Below are positions 15,344 through 23,492 of a stretch of 64,000 nucleotides of DNA, piece by piece. The notes beneath the pieces are model-generated. The model had not been told where the DNA came from and made no database searches. It saw nothing but the letters and a program-made list of their open reading frames with translations. A program made the translations under genes and the position numbers. This DNA is from an uncultured Bacteroidia bacterium (GTDB lineage Bacteria; Bacteroidota; Bacteroidia; Bacteroidales; CAJPTX01): positions 58,102 to 122,101 of the forward strand of contig CALHSW010000029.1 in assembly GCA_938038735.1 (NCBI GenBank), given 5' to 3'. Numbering within the stretch: position 1 is the first letter of the stretch; each line of letters begins with the position of its first letter.

Positions 15344-16483
15344 TTACTGCCTGACAGATTCAATACTTTCGGTATTAGTTGTTTCATCGATGCGATGATG
15401 AATAAACAAGTCCATCAATTTTGTATTGATGTAATAGTTGCTTCGTCCAAGTTTTACCTTTTCGAGCAACCCCATGTCAACAATTGTGTCAAGGTACTTT
15501 GTGGCGGTTTTGCGTTGCACCATCATGTCTTTCTGCATGTATTCAATCTTGGTGTAAGGGTGAAAGAATAGGTTGTTTACCAGTTCGTGCTTATACAGTC
15601 TACCAAAAATGGGACGCAATTTGTTTTTATATTCCTTCATAAGATCCGAAATCTGCTTGATAAGCTCTATGGTCTGCGTCGCAGTTTCTTCTATGCCTTT
15701 AAGCATGAATAACACCCACTGCTCCCATTCCTCAAAGTTGTCGGTATTCTTGTCCCTTATACGTTGGATAAGGCGATAGTACTCCCCCTTGTTGTGCGTG
15801 ATGTATCGGCTCAGATAGAGGATAGGCAGGTCCAACAGGTCGTTAATAATGAGGTACAGTATAATGATTATTCTCCCCGTTCTGCCATTGCCGTCATAGA
15901 AAGGGTGAATGCTTTCAAACTGATGGTGAATGATAGCCAGTTTTATTAAAGGGTCTACCTCGTGCAGACTCTTGTCGTTGATATATGCTTCAAGATTATC
16001 CAAGCAAAGCATAATCTCATCATTTTCTTGAGGTGGAGTATATACCACATCGCCGTTTGATGATTTCAACACTGTGCCGGGTTCCTTACGGAATCCGGCG
16101 GTATTACCCTCCAGCACCTGCTGTATCGCAAGAATGTCATTAAGTGTAAGGAGTTTATTCTTACGTGCGAGATTAAAACCGACTGACATAGCTTCCCGGT
16201 ACAGTAGCACCTCTTTAGTAGCGACATTGCTGATGTGCCCTTTCATATTCAAGTCGGCTTTATAGAGGTCGTCTGAAGTGGTGACAATGTTTTCTACAGC
16301 CGAACTGTCCAACGCTTCCTGCAACACCAAAGTGTTGAGTAGTATGTTCTCATTTGGAATAGTCAGGGCTATCCCCTTCAATTCCGCCAGTCGTCGGTTG
16401 GCAGCATTTACTTGCTTTAATACAGCTTTTGTCTCAACATCGTATGGAAGAGGCAACCGTGGTATCTTGTATTTCGCGTCCAT
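15344..16483 (-). CDS. Class II Fic family AMP-transferase-like protein
   Basis: A 379-residue Fic protein, counted from ATG at 16483 with AAAGGGAT just upstream; the open frame runs 24 codons further up but that part is unrelated to the family. The N-terminal Fic_N region ('PRLPLPYDVETKAVLKQVNAANRRL') holds the auto-inhibitory motif S60-x-x-x-E64-N65, which marks class II Fic enzymes. The catalytic motif 'HPFYDGNGRTGR' is intact (193-204). The C-terminus is a winged-helix-like domain with 'MVQRKTATKYLDTIVDMGLLEKV'. Family members transfer AMP to hydroxyl side chains of protein targets. It lies between two copies of the hsdR fragment and is AT-richer than the core genome. Confidence 0.88.
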   Translation of the reverse strand: MDAKYKIPRLPLPYDVETKAVLKQVNAANRRLAELKGIALTIPNENILLNTLVLQEALDSSAVENIVTTSDDLYKADLNMKGHISNVATKEVLLYREAMSVGFNLARKNKLLTLNDILAIQQVLEGNTAGFRKEPGTVLKSSNGDVVYTPPQENDEIMLCLDNLEAYINDKSLHEVDPLIKLAIIHHQFESIHPFYDGNGRTGRIIIILYLIINDLLDLPILYLSRYITHNKGEYYRLIQRIRDKNTDNFEEWEQWVLFMLKGIEETATQTIELIKQISDLMKEYKNKLRPIFGRLYKHELVNNLFFHPYTKIEYMQKDMMVQRKTATKYLDTIVDMGLLEKVKLGRSNYYINTKLMDLFIHHRIDETTNTESIESVRQ

Positions 16484-16497
16484 ATCCCTTTGGCCGT

Positions 16498-16779
16498 TTA
16501 ACTGTATATGGCATGCCGTACCAGGGCTGGGCAGAGCGTTGTGAGCCTTTCGCATGCCTCCCGGGCAATGCTTCTCGCCTCCTTGATACAGTCTATGGTA
16601 TTCGTTACATCATCGGTCTCTAACCCAGTATGCTGTCTCCAGAGAAAACTTGACAAATCCTCCGTCAGGAGAAGCTCTTCATTATGGCGATGCAGCTCAC
16701 TCCCACGCGTATAGTCCCATCCTCCCTCTTGCAGGAGAACGATAAGAGCCTCTTCGTATTCGCTTGCATAGAACTTCAT
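16498..16779 (-). pseudogene. Truncated hsdR start, copy 2
   Basis: The first 60 residues repeat the HsdR N-terminus of copy 1 ('MKFYASEYEEALIVLLQ', 'LLTEDLSSFLWRQH', 'LETDDVTN'). After that the frame runs into unrelated sequence and stops 33 codons later. The break point is where copy 1 continues as normal HsdR. It overlaps no functional gene and ends 14 bases before the fic start codon. The cause could be insertion of the fic segment or recombination between two hsdR loci. Confidence 0.75.
16597..16779 (-). repeat. 183-bp direct repeat, copy B (5' end of hsdR)
   Basis: Partner of 14960-15142, same orientation, no gaps by eye. Recombination between the two would delete fic and the 42-bp repeats. 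Confidence 0.85.
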
Positions 16780-16804
16780 AGTCGTAAATATTTATCTTGG
16801 GGGC

Positions 16805-17680
16805 TCAGTTTCCTTGCTCGTAGTAGTACGAGTAGTCAATCCCCTTCATAAAAGTTTCTCTATCGTTTACCTTATCCGTAAGCGCAGAGTGTAGTAGACA
16901 TTTCAAGCTTGTGGCATCTGCAACACTGGCCTTCATAGCTTCGAGATAAGTATATTTATTCACTTGGCTCCAGTCCACACACAGCCCAAGTTGCTTCTTG
17001 AGCATTAAGTCGAGCCAAATACGTGTGGCACGCCCATTACCTTCCCGAAAAGGATGAGCGATATCCATCTCCACATACTTATCAATAATCTGCTCCCATG
17101 TCTGCTCCGGCATTTGTTCTATGTTAGCAAGTGTGTTAGGTAGGTACTGAGCCATGGCAAACTGAAAGCCTCCTTTGGCGATATTGACTTGCCTGATTTG
17201 TCCTGCAAAGTCGTAAAGTCCACCGAAAAGATAGGCATGTATCTGTTGGAGGCCTTGCACCGTACCCACCTCGATGCTGTCTAAGAGGTTGCCTTCAAAA
17301 AGGGCATACGCCTTGGAGCGACTGCGCCCATCAATAGTCTCTTCTCCTCCCACAAACCACTCCACGAAACGCATAGCGCGATCGCTGGGAAAGCTCTGTG
17401 CAAGCGCCACGACTCCTTTGTCGTCAAGTGTATCCGTTAGGCGCTTTTTACCATCTGGCGCGAGGAGTTTCAACTGGTTAGTGGCACTAACCACTTCACT
17501 TCCCGCTCTCTTGAGTTTCGTCTTTAGATACTTCCAGTAGTTCCTATTCTTATTGTAATCGTCTTGGTCGTTTAGTACCCCTATGATGTCCAGCGCAGAG
17601 AACCACCATTTCGACTCTGTCTCGTCCCAAATGGCTCGCACCTCTCGGTCATTGAAAAAACGTATTGAAATCTTGCTCAT
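16805..17680 (-). CDS. Bro-N::Fic fusion protein
   Basis: A 291-residue two-domain protein. Residues 1-110 ('[20 protein letters not shown]', '[11 protein letters not shown]', '[20 protein letters not shown]') resemble the Bro-N/antirepressor-type DNA-binding domain found in phage proteins. Residues 120-291 are a Fic domain with the intact catalytic motif H209 to R220 ('[12 protein letters not shown]'). The C-terminal tail S284-Y-Y-Y-E288-Q is close to the class III self-inhibition motif [ST]xxxE[GN]. Some Fic proteins of this kind sit near type I R-M genes, which fits the hsdR remnants beside it. A TACCTTTG element lies about 138 bases upstream. Confidence 0.85.
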   Translation of the reverse strand: MSKISIRFFNDREVRAIWDETESKWWFSALDIIGVLNDQDDYNKNRNYWKYLKTKLKRAGSEVVSATNQLKLLAPDGKKRLTDTLDDKGVVALAQSFPSDRAMRFVEWFVGGEETIDGRSRSKAYALFEGNLLDSIEVGTVQGLQQIHAYLFGGLYDFAGQIRQVNIAKGGFQFAMAQYLPNTLANIEQMPEQTWEQIIDKYVEMDIAHPFREGNGRATRIWLDLMLKKQLGLCVDWSQVNKYTYLEAMKASVADATSLKCLLHSALTDKVNDRETFMKGIDYSYYYEQGN

Positions 17681-18229
17681 GCGCTTCGTGTTGTTTTGTC
17701 AGGCATCTACGGCATACCATTTTCTTTTTCTTAGCCATAGTATGTCTAGCTTATTTCAGTCTGTTGATTGCATTCATATAGTGACTTGACAACAGATTAA
17801 TGGTGCACATACCCATACAAAGGTATCCCTTTTGTTTTGAAGAAACGAATTAAGGAGAGGAATTTACGATTCTTCGGTTGGTGAATGAAAAATCTTCACG
17901 GAGAAATGATTTAACTCTTGCGGAAGAGCGAAACGACATTTCCGTAAGGGGGCCAGCGTTTTCCCGTGGGGGATGACTGCCTCAGCAGGCTCAGTATGAA
18001 GTTGAGTATCTTGACCCATGAAGGGGGTGGCATGCGGAATTGAGCATCGCCTCCAGAAAACCGCCGTTGATTTTTGCCGGATTGCCGCAAGGTATCGGAT
18101 GTCCTTAGGGTTTCTCTTTGAATAGCCGTAACCCCTTCTTGGTTACGGTGGAATGTCAGTATAGATGTCTAGCCTAAAGTGGGTATCCCGAGTAACCTCG
18201 TCCAGCAAACGATTATTTTTATTGCTCGT
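17681..18229. other. 549-bp intergenic region between the Bro-N::Fic and nuclease genes
   Basis: It holds the -7 element of the fic gene (17818-17825) and a stem of CCGTAACC/GGTTACGG (18126-18133 with 18141-18148) without a T-tract. No open frame of any length looks coding. The GC content shifts from AT-rich at the left to mixed at the right, which suggests an old junction or decayed DNA. Confidence 0.5.
17818..17825 (-). promoter_or_regulatory. -7 promoter element for the Bro-N::Fic gene
   Basis: TACCTTTG on the minus strand, about 138 bases upstream of the start codon, leaving a longish leader. Confidence 0.45.
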
Positions 18230-19414
18230 TTACATTATCTGATACGTAACGCTTTCGGGGAAAAGTAGCGGCATGCCTCGCTTTTTTATCTTAAAGCTAT
18301 AGGTGTCGCCGCCTCCGCTAGAACGGCATAGTAGTAGGTCAACAGTAATGAGAGCCGACTCTAACAACACGTCAAATTGTGATATAACAGGATTCTTGGT
18401 GTGTTCAATGCTGCGATATCGAAAAAACTCCTTCCCATTTCTGTACTCATTATCAACGGCAATCCAGAAGGTCTCTCGATGCTTTTCTAGCAATCGTTCG
18501 TGTAGCTTGCGTAGAGACCACGTAGCCACGTCTTCAATGTGTTCACCATGATGTTGCAGTTCTAGTAGTTCTTCAAGTTGATTGATAGACAACGCTAAGG
18601 CTTGGCTGTTCGCCCTTCCACACTGCACCGTGTTATGGTAAGTGAGTTTTTGGGTCTTCTCATCTAAGTAACCATACCTTTCAACAATCCTAGAGCTTGA
18701 CTTTAGGGCGCTGAGTTCCCAATCAGGAGCCTTTGTAAACAGAACATTCTTGTTTGATGTACGCTTCTCTCGGTGGCTTTTAAGCTCTATGCTCTTGTAG
18801 TCGGGCGTTGTTTTTGAGTTTTGGTGGATACCGAGCATCGTTTCTATTGTTCGTCCGATACCCGTATCAGCTGTGACCTCAGATTGAAACCATTGTCCTC
18901 GTTGTTTACGAAAAAATTGTAGAAGCTCATCAGCCACTGATGTCCTCTTAGTGTATTGCTCCTCAATAAAATCTTTTAAAGGAGTGCAGATTGGGGAAGA
19001 AATCGCTTCTACAATATTTGTGCGTGTAATGTCAATCACGACTAGTTCTTCCTCATTGGCAAATATCGCATGAATGTCATCGGGTGCAGTGTGCGCCCCT
19101 AATCCATAAATCCACAATCGAGGATCCCCTTTTTTAGTTACGGGACGGTATAATGATGTCTTTGTCTTGTATTTTCCTATTTCATCAAGAATTACTGTTG
19201 GTACAAAATGCTTATGTTGAGGCCCTTGTTTTTGTCCCGCGTAATCGTGGATTCCTTTTTCTGAGAAGTAGGTTCTCATGCTGGAAGTAGCGTCTAAAAT
19301 GCTCTTCTTCAATCCAGTGGAAGTAGTTTGAACGAGCGTGAAATCTATGCCTTGATTCACAAGAAATCCGATGTTTCTCTCTTCAAATGTTGTAAAAACC
19401 CGCATTCGCTCCAT
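18230..19414 (-). CDS. MvaI/BcnI-family type II restriction endonuclease
   Basis: A 394-residue predicted nuclease. The MvaI/BcnI signature reads 'TGIGRTIETMLGI' (184-196) followed by the catalytic triad D205-x4-E210-x-K212 in 'PDYKSIELKS', the spacing known for MvaI. Characterised MvaI and BcnI have about 240 residues and cut CC(W/S)GG-type sites as monomers; this protein carries an extra N-terminal region of about 165 residues. It starts 5 bases after the stop of the C5 methyltransferase, so the two form an R-M operon with the methyltransferase made first. It is AT-richer than the methyltransferase gene. Confidence 0.85.
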   Translation of the reverse strand: MERMRVFTTFEERNIGFLVNQGIDFTLVQTTSTGLKKSILDATSSMRTYFSEKGIHDYAGQKQGPQHKHFVPTVILDEIGKYKTKTSLYRPVTKKGDPRLWIYGLGAHTAPDDIHAIFANEEELVVIDITRTNIVEAISSPICTPLKDFIEEQYTKRTSVADELLQFFRKQRGQWFQSEVTADTGIGRTIETMLGIHQNSKTTPDYKSIELKSHREKRTSNKNVLFTKAPDWELSALKSSSRIVERYGYLDEKTQKLTYHNTVQCGRANSQALALSINQLEELLELQHHGEHIEDVATWSLRKLHERLLEKHRETFWIAVDNEYRNGKEFFRYRSIEHTKNPVISQFDVLLESALITVDLLLCRSSGGGDTYSFKIKKRGMPLLFPESVTYQIM

Positions 19415-19419
19415 TTCTT

Positions 19420-21291
19420 CTACCGAATTTTCCTCAGTATCTCGTTCGCCACGGCCCGCGCCATCAGCGGCGGCACGGCGTTGCCCACCAGCGTGTACTG
19501 CGGGATCTCATCCTTGCGCTTATTGCCCCCCGTTTGGCGCTTCCCCTGGAACACAAAGCTATCGTCAAACGACTGCAAGCGGGCCATTTCTCGCACCGTC
19601 AGCGGGCGGTGCGACGCGTAGTGGATGAAATCGTCGGGCATGGTGCATACCGTGGGGCTTTGCCCCTCGGCGCGCAGCACCGTGTAGTTGCGCTTATCTG
19701 AATCCACACCCTCCTCCCGCAGCTGCCCCTTGGCGGCGTCGTAGTCACCATGCTCGGCTATAATCCGCAGCCGGCGGCGTACGTTATCGCTCTGCAGGCT
19801 CGATTGGTGGTTGAAAAGCTCCATCCGCTGCTGCCGTTGCGGGTCCTGTAAATCCTCCGCATCCCGCACGTAGAAGGGACTCTCCTCAAACGTGAAGCGG
19901 TGCTGTAGCCTACCGCGGCGCGACCACTCTGCGTATAGCCTACCGTTGCGCTGCGGAGAACTCCACTCCGAGCGGCTGCGAAGCAATCCTTTGTACTCCG
20001 CTATGATAGGCACTTCGCGGTACTCCTCTGCCGTCTCTCCGTTCCCCACCATATCCAAATCCCACAGCGCTTCGTACACCGTCACCCGCTCATTCTCGTG
20101 CACCGTCGGCGCAATGCCCGTTATGAGTGCTTGGTCCTTCCGGCAGCCGATGAACAGCACCCTCTCTCGGTTCTGCGGAACACCGTAGTCTGCGGCTTTC
20201 ACCACTATGGGCCGCTCTATTCTGTACAGGCGTACCGCCTCAGCCGCACGCTGCAGCCCATCGAGGTCTTCCCCTTTGAAAATGCGTCCCAATGCGTTGA
20301 CGCAATCGTCAAAGCTGAAAGCGTATAACTGTAGCGCACGCTCCATCTCGTCTAATTCGTTCTGCTCTTGGGTCATACCCCGCATGGCGTGTAGCGAGTT
20401 GGCTATCCGCTGCACCAGCTGTTCATCGTCCAGGGCGTGTATAGCATCGTTTAGCCCGGCGGTGAGATGGTCATTATTCACATTGCAGTGTGCCTTCAGG
20501 TCTATCAGAGCCTTTGCAATCTCCTCCCGCTTCCCCTGCTCTTTCAGTAGCAGGATGCCGTGGCGCACAGTGTTCACATCCTGGTTGCTTTTACTCACCT
20601 TGTACGCAATGGACTGCGTCACCACCTTGAGCTGCTCCTCAAGAAGGCCGAAGAACGCTCCGTAGAGCCGCCCGAACTCCTCCGGCACACCCGCTTCCAT
20701 TTCTAGCTTTGCGAGCCACACCTTTACCATGAACGGCGACATGTAGCGAGGCAAAGCCTCTCCTGCAAAAGAGAGAAAAGAAGGGAGCTGCTGCGCATCA
20801 AGTATTGAGCGGATCCCCCCTAGTATTTCATTTACGAACTTGCCCTGCTCCTTGGTGAGGATCCCTTTGACGTTCTCCATTACGAAGTACTTCGGGCGTA
20901 GCGCCTTGATTACCTTGAGGTAATGGTAGAAGAGGTTATCCCGCTTATCGAATCGCTTTCGCATGCCTGCCAGGCTGAACGATTGGCAGCTCGGTCCCCC
21001 CGTCACTACGTCTACGGCTCGTGATCCTATCCGCCGCAGCAGGTTGGGTAGAAAATCATCCTCTGTGATGTCTTGGCAAAGGAATTGGGTAGATAGCCCA
21101 AGCTGGCGGTTGTACCGCGCTACGTGCGTCAGTTCGCAGTTGCGATTAATGTCAGAGGCCAGCAGAAAATCGTAGCACTTATCGTCAGTGAAGGCCTGTA
21201 GAAAACCCTCGCTGAATCCACCCGCCCCTGCGAATAGATCCACGTAGGTTACGCCCGTGCGATTACGTATGAAATCCTTCCGTTCTGCCAC
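19420..21291 (-). CDS. DNA cytosine-5 methyltransferase of the type II R-M pair
   Basis: A 623-residue C5 methyltransferase. Motif I is 'DLFAGAGGFSEG' (18-29), motif VI 'ENV' (139-141), motif VIII 'QNRERV' (373-378) and motif X 'LVGNAVPP' near the C-terminus. Two things are odd. Motif IV reads 'GGPSCQSFS' with C102 preceded by Ser where nearly all family members have Pro. Between motifs VI and VIII there are about 230 residues where HhaI-like enzymes have about 42; the insert is helical and charged. It should protect host DNA from the adjacent MvaI/BcnI-type nuclease. It is GC-rich like the core genome. Confidence 0.9.
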   Translation of the reverse strand: MAERKDFIRNRTGVTYVDLFAGAGGFSEGFLQAFTDDKCYDFLLASDINRNCELTHVARYNRQLGLSTQFLCQDITEDDFLPNLLRRIGSRAVDVVTGGPSCQSFSLAGMRKRFDKRDNLFYHYLKVIKALRPKYFVMENVKGILTKEQGKFVNEILGGIRSILDAQQLPSFLSFAGEALPRYMSPFMVKVWLAKLEMEAGVPEEFGRLYGAFFGLLEEQLKVVTQSIAYKVSKSNQDVNTVRHGILLLKEQGKREEIAKALIDLKAHCNVNNDHLTAGLNDAIHALDDEQLVQRIANSLHAMRGMTQEQNELDEMERALQLYAFSFDDCVNALGRIFKGEDLDGLQRAAEAVRLYRIERPIVVKAADYGVPQNRERVLFIGCRKDQALITGIAPTVHENERVTVYEALWDLDMVGNGETAEEYREVPIIAEYKGLLRSRSEWSSPQRNGRLYAEWSRRGRLQHRFTFEESPFYVRDAEDLQDPQRQQRMELFNHQSSLQSDNVRRRLRIIAEHGDYDAAKGQLREEGVDSDKRNYTVLRAEGQSPTVCTMPDDFIHYASHRPLTVREMARLQSFDDSFVFQGKRQTGGNKRKDEIPQYTLVGNAVPPLMARAVANEILRKIR

Positions 21292-21335
21292 TAATGCCTC
21301 TCTTTCCGCCCGATTGGTTGTCCCGCTGCGCCCCG

Positions 21336-21343
21336 CGAAGGTA
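21336..21343 (-). promoter_or_regulatory. -7-like promoter element for the R-M operon
   Basis: TACCTTCG on the minus strand, one base from consensus, 45 bases upstream of the methyltransferase start. Confidence 0.45.
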
Positions 21344-21482
21344 GCAAAAAGGGACTATTGCATAAAAGTTTATTCGTTAGGCTATACGGGCAATCGTGCT
21401 TAGCCGAAACCCTTCTTATTTACCTTGAAATGCTAGTACGAATGTCCAACCGGCAAGGCTAACCCTCGCTGCCTAGTCTATA

Positions 21483-21509
21483 GCTCCAGCCCATGCCGCG
21501 GGCTGGAGC
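21483..21509. repeat. Inverted repeat, 10-bp arms
   Basis: GCTCCAGCCC (21483-21492) and GGGCTGGAGC (21500-21509) pair perfectly around a 7-base loop. There is no T-tract, so it need not be a terminator. Confidence 0.6.
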
Positions 21510-21593
21510 AGGGAGTGCCATCCTGTGCATCGTGCCAGCGTTAAGTAGGGGGCTGCAGCGGCTTCTATTGGGAGAGCTGTTATCTCCGTACAA

Positions 21594-21621
21594 ATAGGGC
21601 GGGACTCGCGCCCCGCCCTAT
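21594..21621 (-). terminator. Probable terminator of the DHOD-like gene
   Basis: ATAGGGCGGG (21594-21603) pairs with CCCGCCCTAT (21612-21621) around an 8-base loop, 65 bases past the stop codon on the minus strand. The downstream tract (TTTG) is weak. Confidence 0.5.
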
Positions 21622-21686
21622 AGCTAACATCTTTGATGGTTGCTGACCCGCAGCTGTTTTTCGCCCCGCTGGCGGGAAAAGGTTGC

Positions 21687-22670
21687 CTACTCCTCCTTGT
21701 GGTCGGAGAAGTACTTCATGAACTGGCTACGCTCGAAGAGCGTGAGGTTCTCTGAAGAGGTAGAGGCGGCCGCGCCCCGCAGCGCCGCTGCCGTGGACCT
21801 TGGCGTGGTGGCAATGGCAGCGTTTAGCTCCTCAAGAAGCACTTTGACGTGCTGTACGCTACGCATGTATAGCACGGAGCAAATCTGTACAGCGTTGGCG
21901 CCCACCGCAATGGCCTTGGCGGCTTCCTTCCCGGTATGAATGCCGGAAGAGACCGCCATGTCAAGGTCTGGGAGCTGGGGCCGTGCCAAAGCTACCCACC
22001 GCAACGTGGGGTAGAGCTCTCGATCCGTCGAAAAGATTGGTGCCATGGTCGGCTTCAGCGTGGTCAAATCGATGTCTGGCTCGTAGTACCGATTGAAGAG
22101 CACCACGCCTTTTACCCCTCTGAAATGCAGCTGCTGCATCACGTTAAGCGGGTTGGTGAGGTTACGCGTGAGCTTTACAGAAACCGGTATACGCACCGAG
22201 TCTACCACGGACTGTATGATGTCAAAGTACTGACGCTCCACAGCGGTGGCTGCCTCATCAACGGTGGTGGGGAGTAGATGTACATTGAGCTCAAGGGCAT
22301 CGGCCCCCGCCTGCTCCAGCTTTGAGGCGAACTCCACCCATTGCCCCTTGCCCACGCAGTTAACGCTAGGGATGATGGGGATATTCACCTCTTTTTTAGC
22401 GTCCGCCACTAGCTTGATGTAGGGCTCCACCGCGTGGCTCTGCACGTAGCCCTGGATGTAGTCGTATGCCTCTGGGTAGTCGTAACTATTGGGTACGACA
22501 TGCGCCTGATTAATAATCTGCTCCTCAAAGAGCGACTTTAGCACTACGGCCCCAACGCCCGCGTCGGCTAGCGCCACAACGCGTGCAAGGGTGTCCGTGA
22601 GGCCCGAGCTGCTCGCAATGAATGGATTGCGTAGCTTCAGACCGAGGTATTTTACGCTCAAATCAACCAT
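21687..22670 (-). CDS. Dihydroorotate dehydrogenase-like flavoprotein
   Basis: A 327-residue FMN TIM-barrel protein of the DHOD-like group, seen in Bacteroidota beside the true PyrD. It starts 'MVDLSVKYLGLKLRNPFIASSSGLT', has 'PSVNCVGKGQW' at about 113-123 in the active-site loop region (Cys as in class 1 DHOD), 'ALELNVH' and 'PVSVKLTRN', and the phosphate-binding end 'AVSSGIHTGKEAAKAIAVGANAVQI'. Without pyr neighbours its substrate is uncertain; some relatives act in pyrimidine reduction. The Ala/Ser-rich stretch near residues 290-310 is low-complexity. The yggS gene lies 20 bases upstream on the same strand. Confidence 0.82.
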   Translation of the reverse strand: MVDLSVKYLGLKLRNPFIASSSGLTDTLARVVALADAGVGAVVLKSLFEEQIINQAHVVPNSYDYPEAYDYIQGYVQSHAVEPYIKLVADAKKEVNIPIIPSVNCVGKGQWVEFASKLEQAGADALELNVHLLPTTVDEAATAVERQYFDIIQSVVDSVRIPVSVKLTRNLTNPLNVMQQLHFRGVKGVVLFNRYYEPDIDLTTLKPTMAPIFSTDRELYPTLRWVALARPQLPDLDMAVSSGIHTGKEAAKAIAVGANAVQICSVLYMRSVQHVKVLLEELNAAIATTPRSTAAALRGAAASTSSENLTLFERSQFMKYFSDHKEE

Positions 22671-22690
22671 GGTATCAATAATTTCAAAGG

Positions 22691-23374
22691 TTACTCGGCG
22701 TTAGTATTATAGATGCGTTTGCCAAAGATGGCACTTCCAACACGCACCATCGTTGCCCCCGCCTCAATGGCAATAGGGTAGTCGCTTGACATCCCCATCG
22801 AGAGCGTGGAAAAAACTTTCGGGTCAACCAAACCCTCCTTCCGCACCCCATCGAAGAGCCCGCGTAGCGAGAGGAACTCGCGGCGGATCTGCTCCTTGTC
22901 TTCAGTTAGGGTTGCCATGCCCATTAGTCCCACGATTCTCGCATTGCCGTAGGATGCCAATTTGTTGTCCGCAAAGAGCTGGCGTGCCTCATTGAGGGTG
23001 AAGCCCGATTTGGTCTCCTCCTGCGCAATGTGTACCTGGATAAGACAGTCCACCGTACGCCCCACCTTCGCGGCCTCCCTATCAATCGCTTCTAGAAGCT
23101 TTTCGCTGTCCACCGAATGGATCAACGAAACGAAGGGCACAACGAATCGTACCTTATTCCGCTGCAAGTGGCCAATGAGATGCCACTCAATGTCCTTGGG
23201 CAACGCCTCATACTTCGGCACAAGCTCCTGCACTTTGTTTTCCCCGAAGGCGCGTTGCCCCGCATTGTAGGCTTCAAGGATGCGCTCGTTCGGGTGCGTC
23301 TTCGAGACCGCAATGAGCTTTACGCCATCCGGAATTGTAGCCTTAACGCTGGCAAGCGAATCGACTATTGACAT
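22691..23374 (-). CDS. YggS/PLPBP pyridoxal phosphate homeostasis protein
   Basis: A 227-residue single-domain PLP-binding TIM-barrel protein that keeps the PLP supply in balance. The Schiff-base lysine is K25 in 'LIAVSKTHPN'; further family motifs are 'FGENKVQEL', 'WHLIGHLQRNKV', 'STLSMGMSSDYPIAI' and 'VRVGSAIFG'. The open frame extends much further upstream but the first 147 codons are unrelated. I chose ATG 23374 because GGAGAGGGAT precedes it and a TACCTTTG promoter element lies 21 bases upstream. Confidence 0.93.
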   Translation of the reverse strand: MSIVDSLASVKATIPDGVKLIAVSKTHPNERILEAYNAGQRAFGENKVQELVPKYEALPKDIEWHLIGHLQRNKVRFVVPFVSLIHSVDSEKLLEAIDREAAKVGRTVDCLIQVHIAQEETKSGFTLNEARQLFADNKLASYGNARIVGLMGMATLTEDKEQIRREFLSLRGLFDGVRKEGLVDPKVFSTLSMGMSSDYPIAIEAGATMVRVGSAIFGKRIYNTNAE

Positions 23375-23394
23375 ATCCCTCTCCTCCACGGCGG

Positions 23395-23402
23395 CAAAGG
23401 TA
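23395..23402 (-). promoter_or_regulatory. -7 promoter element for yggS
   Basis: TACCTTTG on the minus strand, 21 bases upstream of the chosen start codon; it rules out the longer open frame. Confidence 0.6.
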
Positions 23403-23492
23403 GCAAAAATGATGGAATGCTTTATGGTAATCTTGTAGAATTCAATGCAGCGCAGCGGTCGGGAAGTAGCCCCAAAAGGAATCCTCTGCGAT

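Larger units (their letters stand above)
21292..21686. other. 395-bp intergenic region with two strong hairpins
   Basis: No coding frame is convincing. It holds the R-M operon promoter at its left end and two perfect 10-bp stems (21483-21509 and 21594-21621). The right-hand hairpin lies where a terminator of the DHOD-like gene is expected. Confidence 0.6.

Noticed and set aside
15178..15387. 69-codon minus-strand open frame encoding 14-residue repeats
   Set aside because: No ribosome-binding site, it overlaps the 3' end of fic, and its openness follows from the 42-base period; kept as a repeat, not a gene.
18126..18148. Terminator from the CCGTAACC/GGTTACGG hairpin
   Set aside because: The stem is 8 bp with no T-tract on either strand and it is not near a gene end on the right strand.
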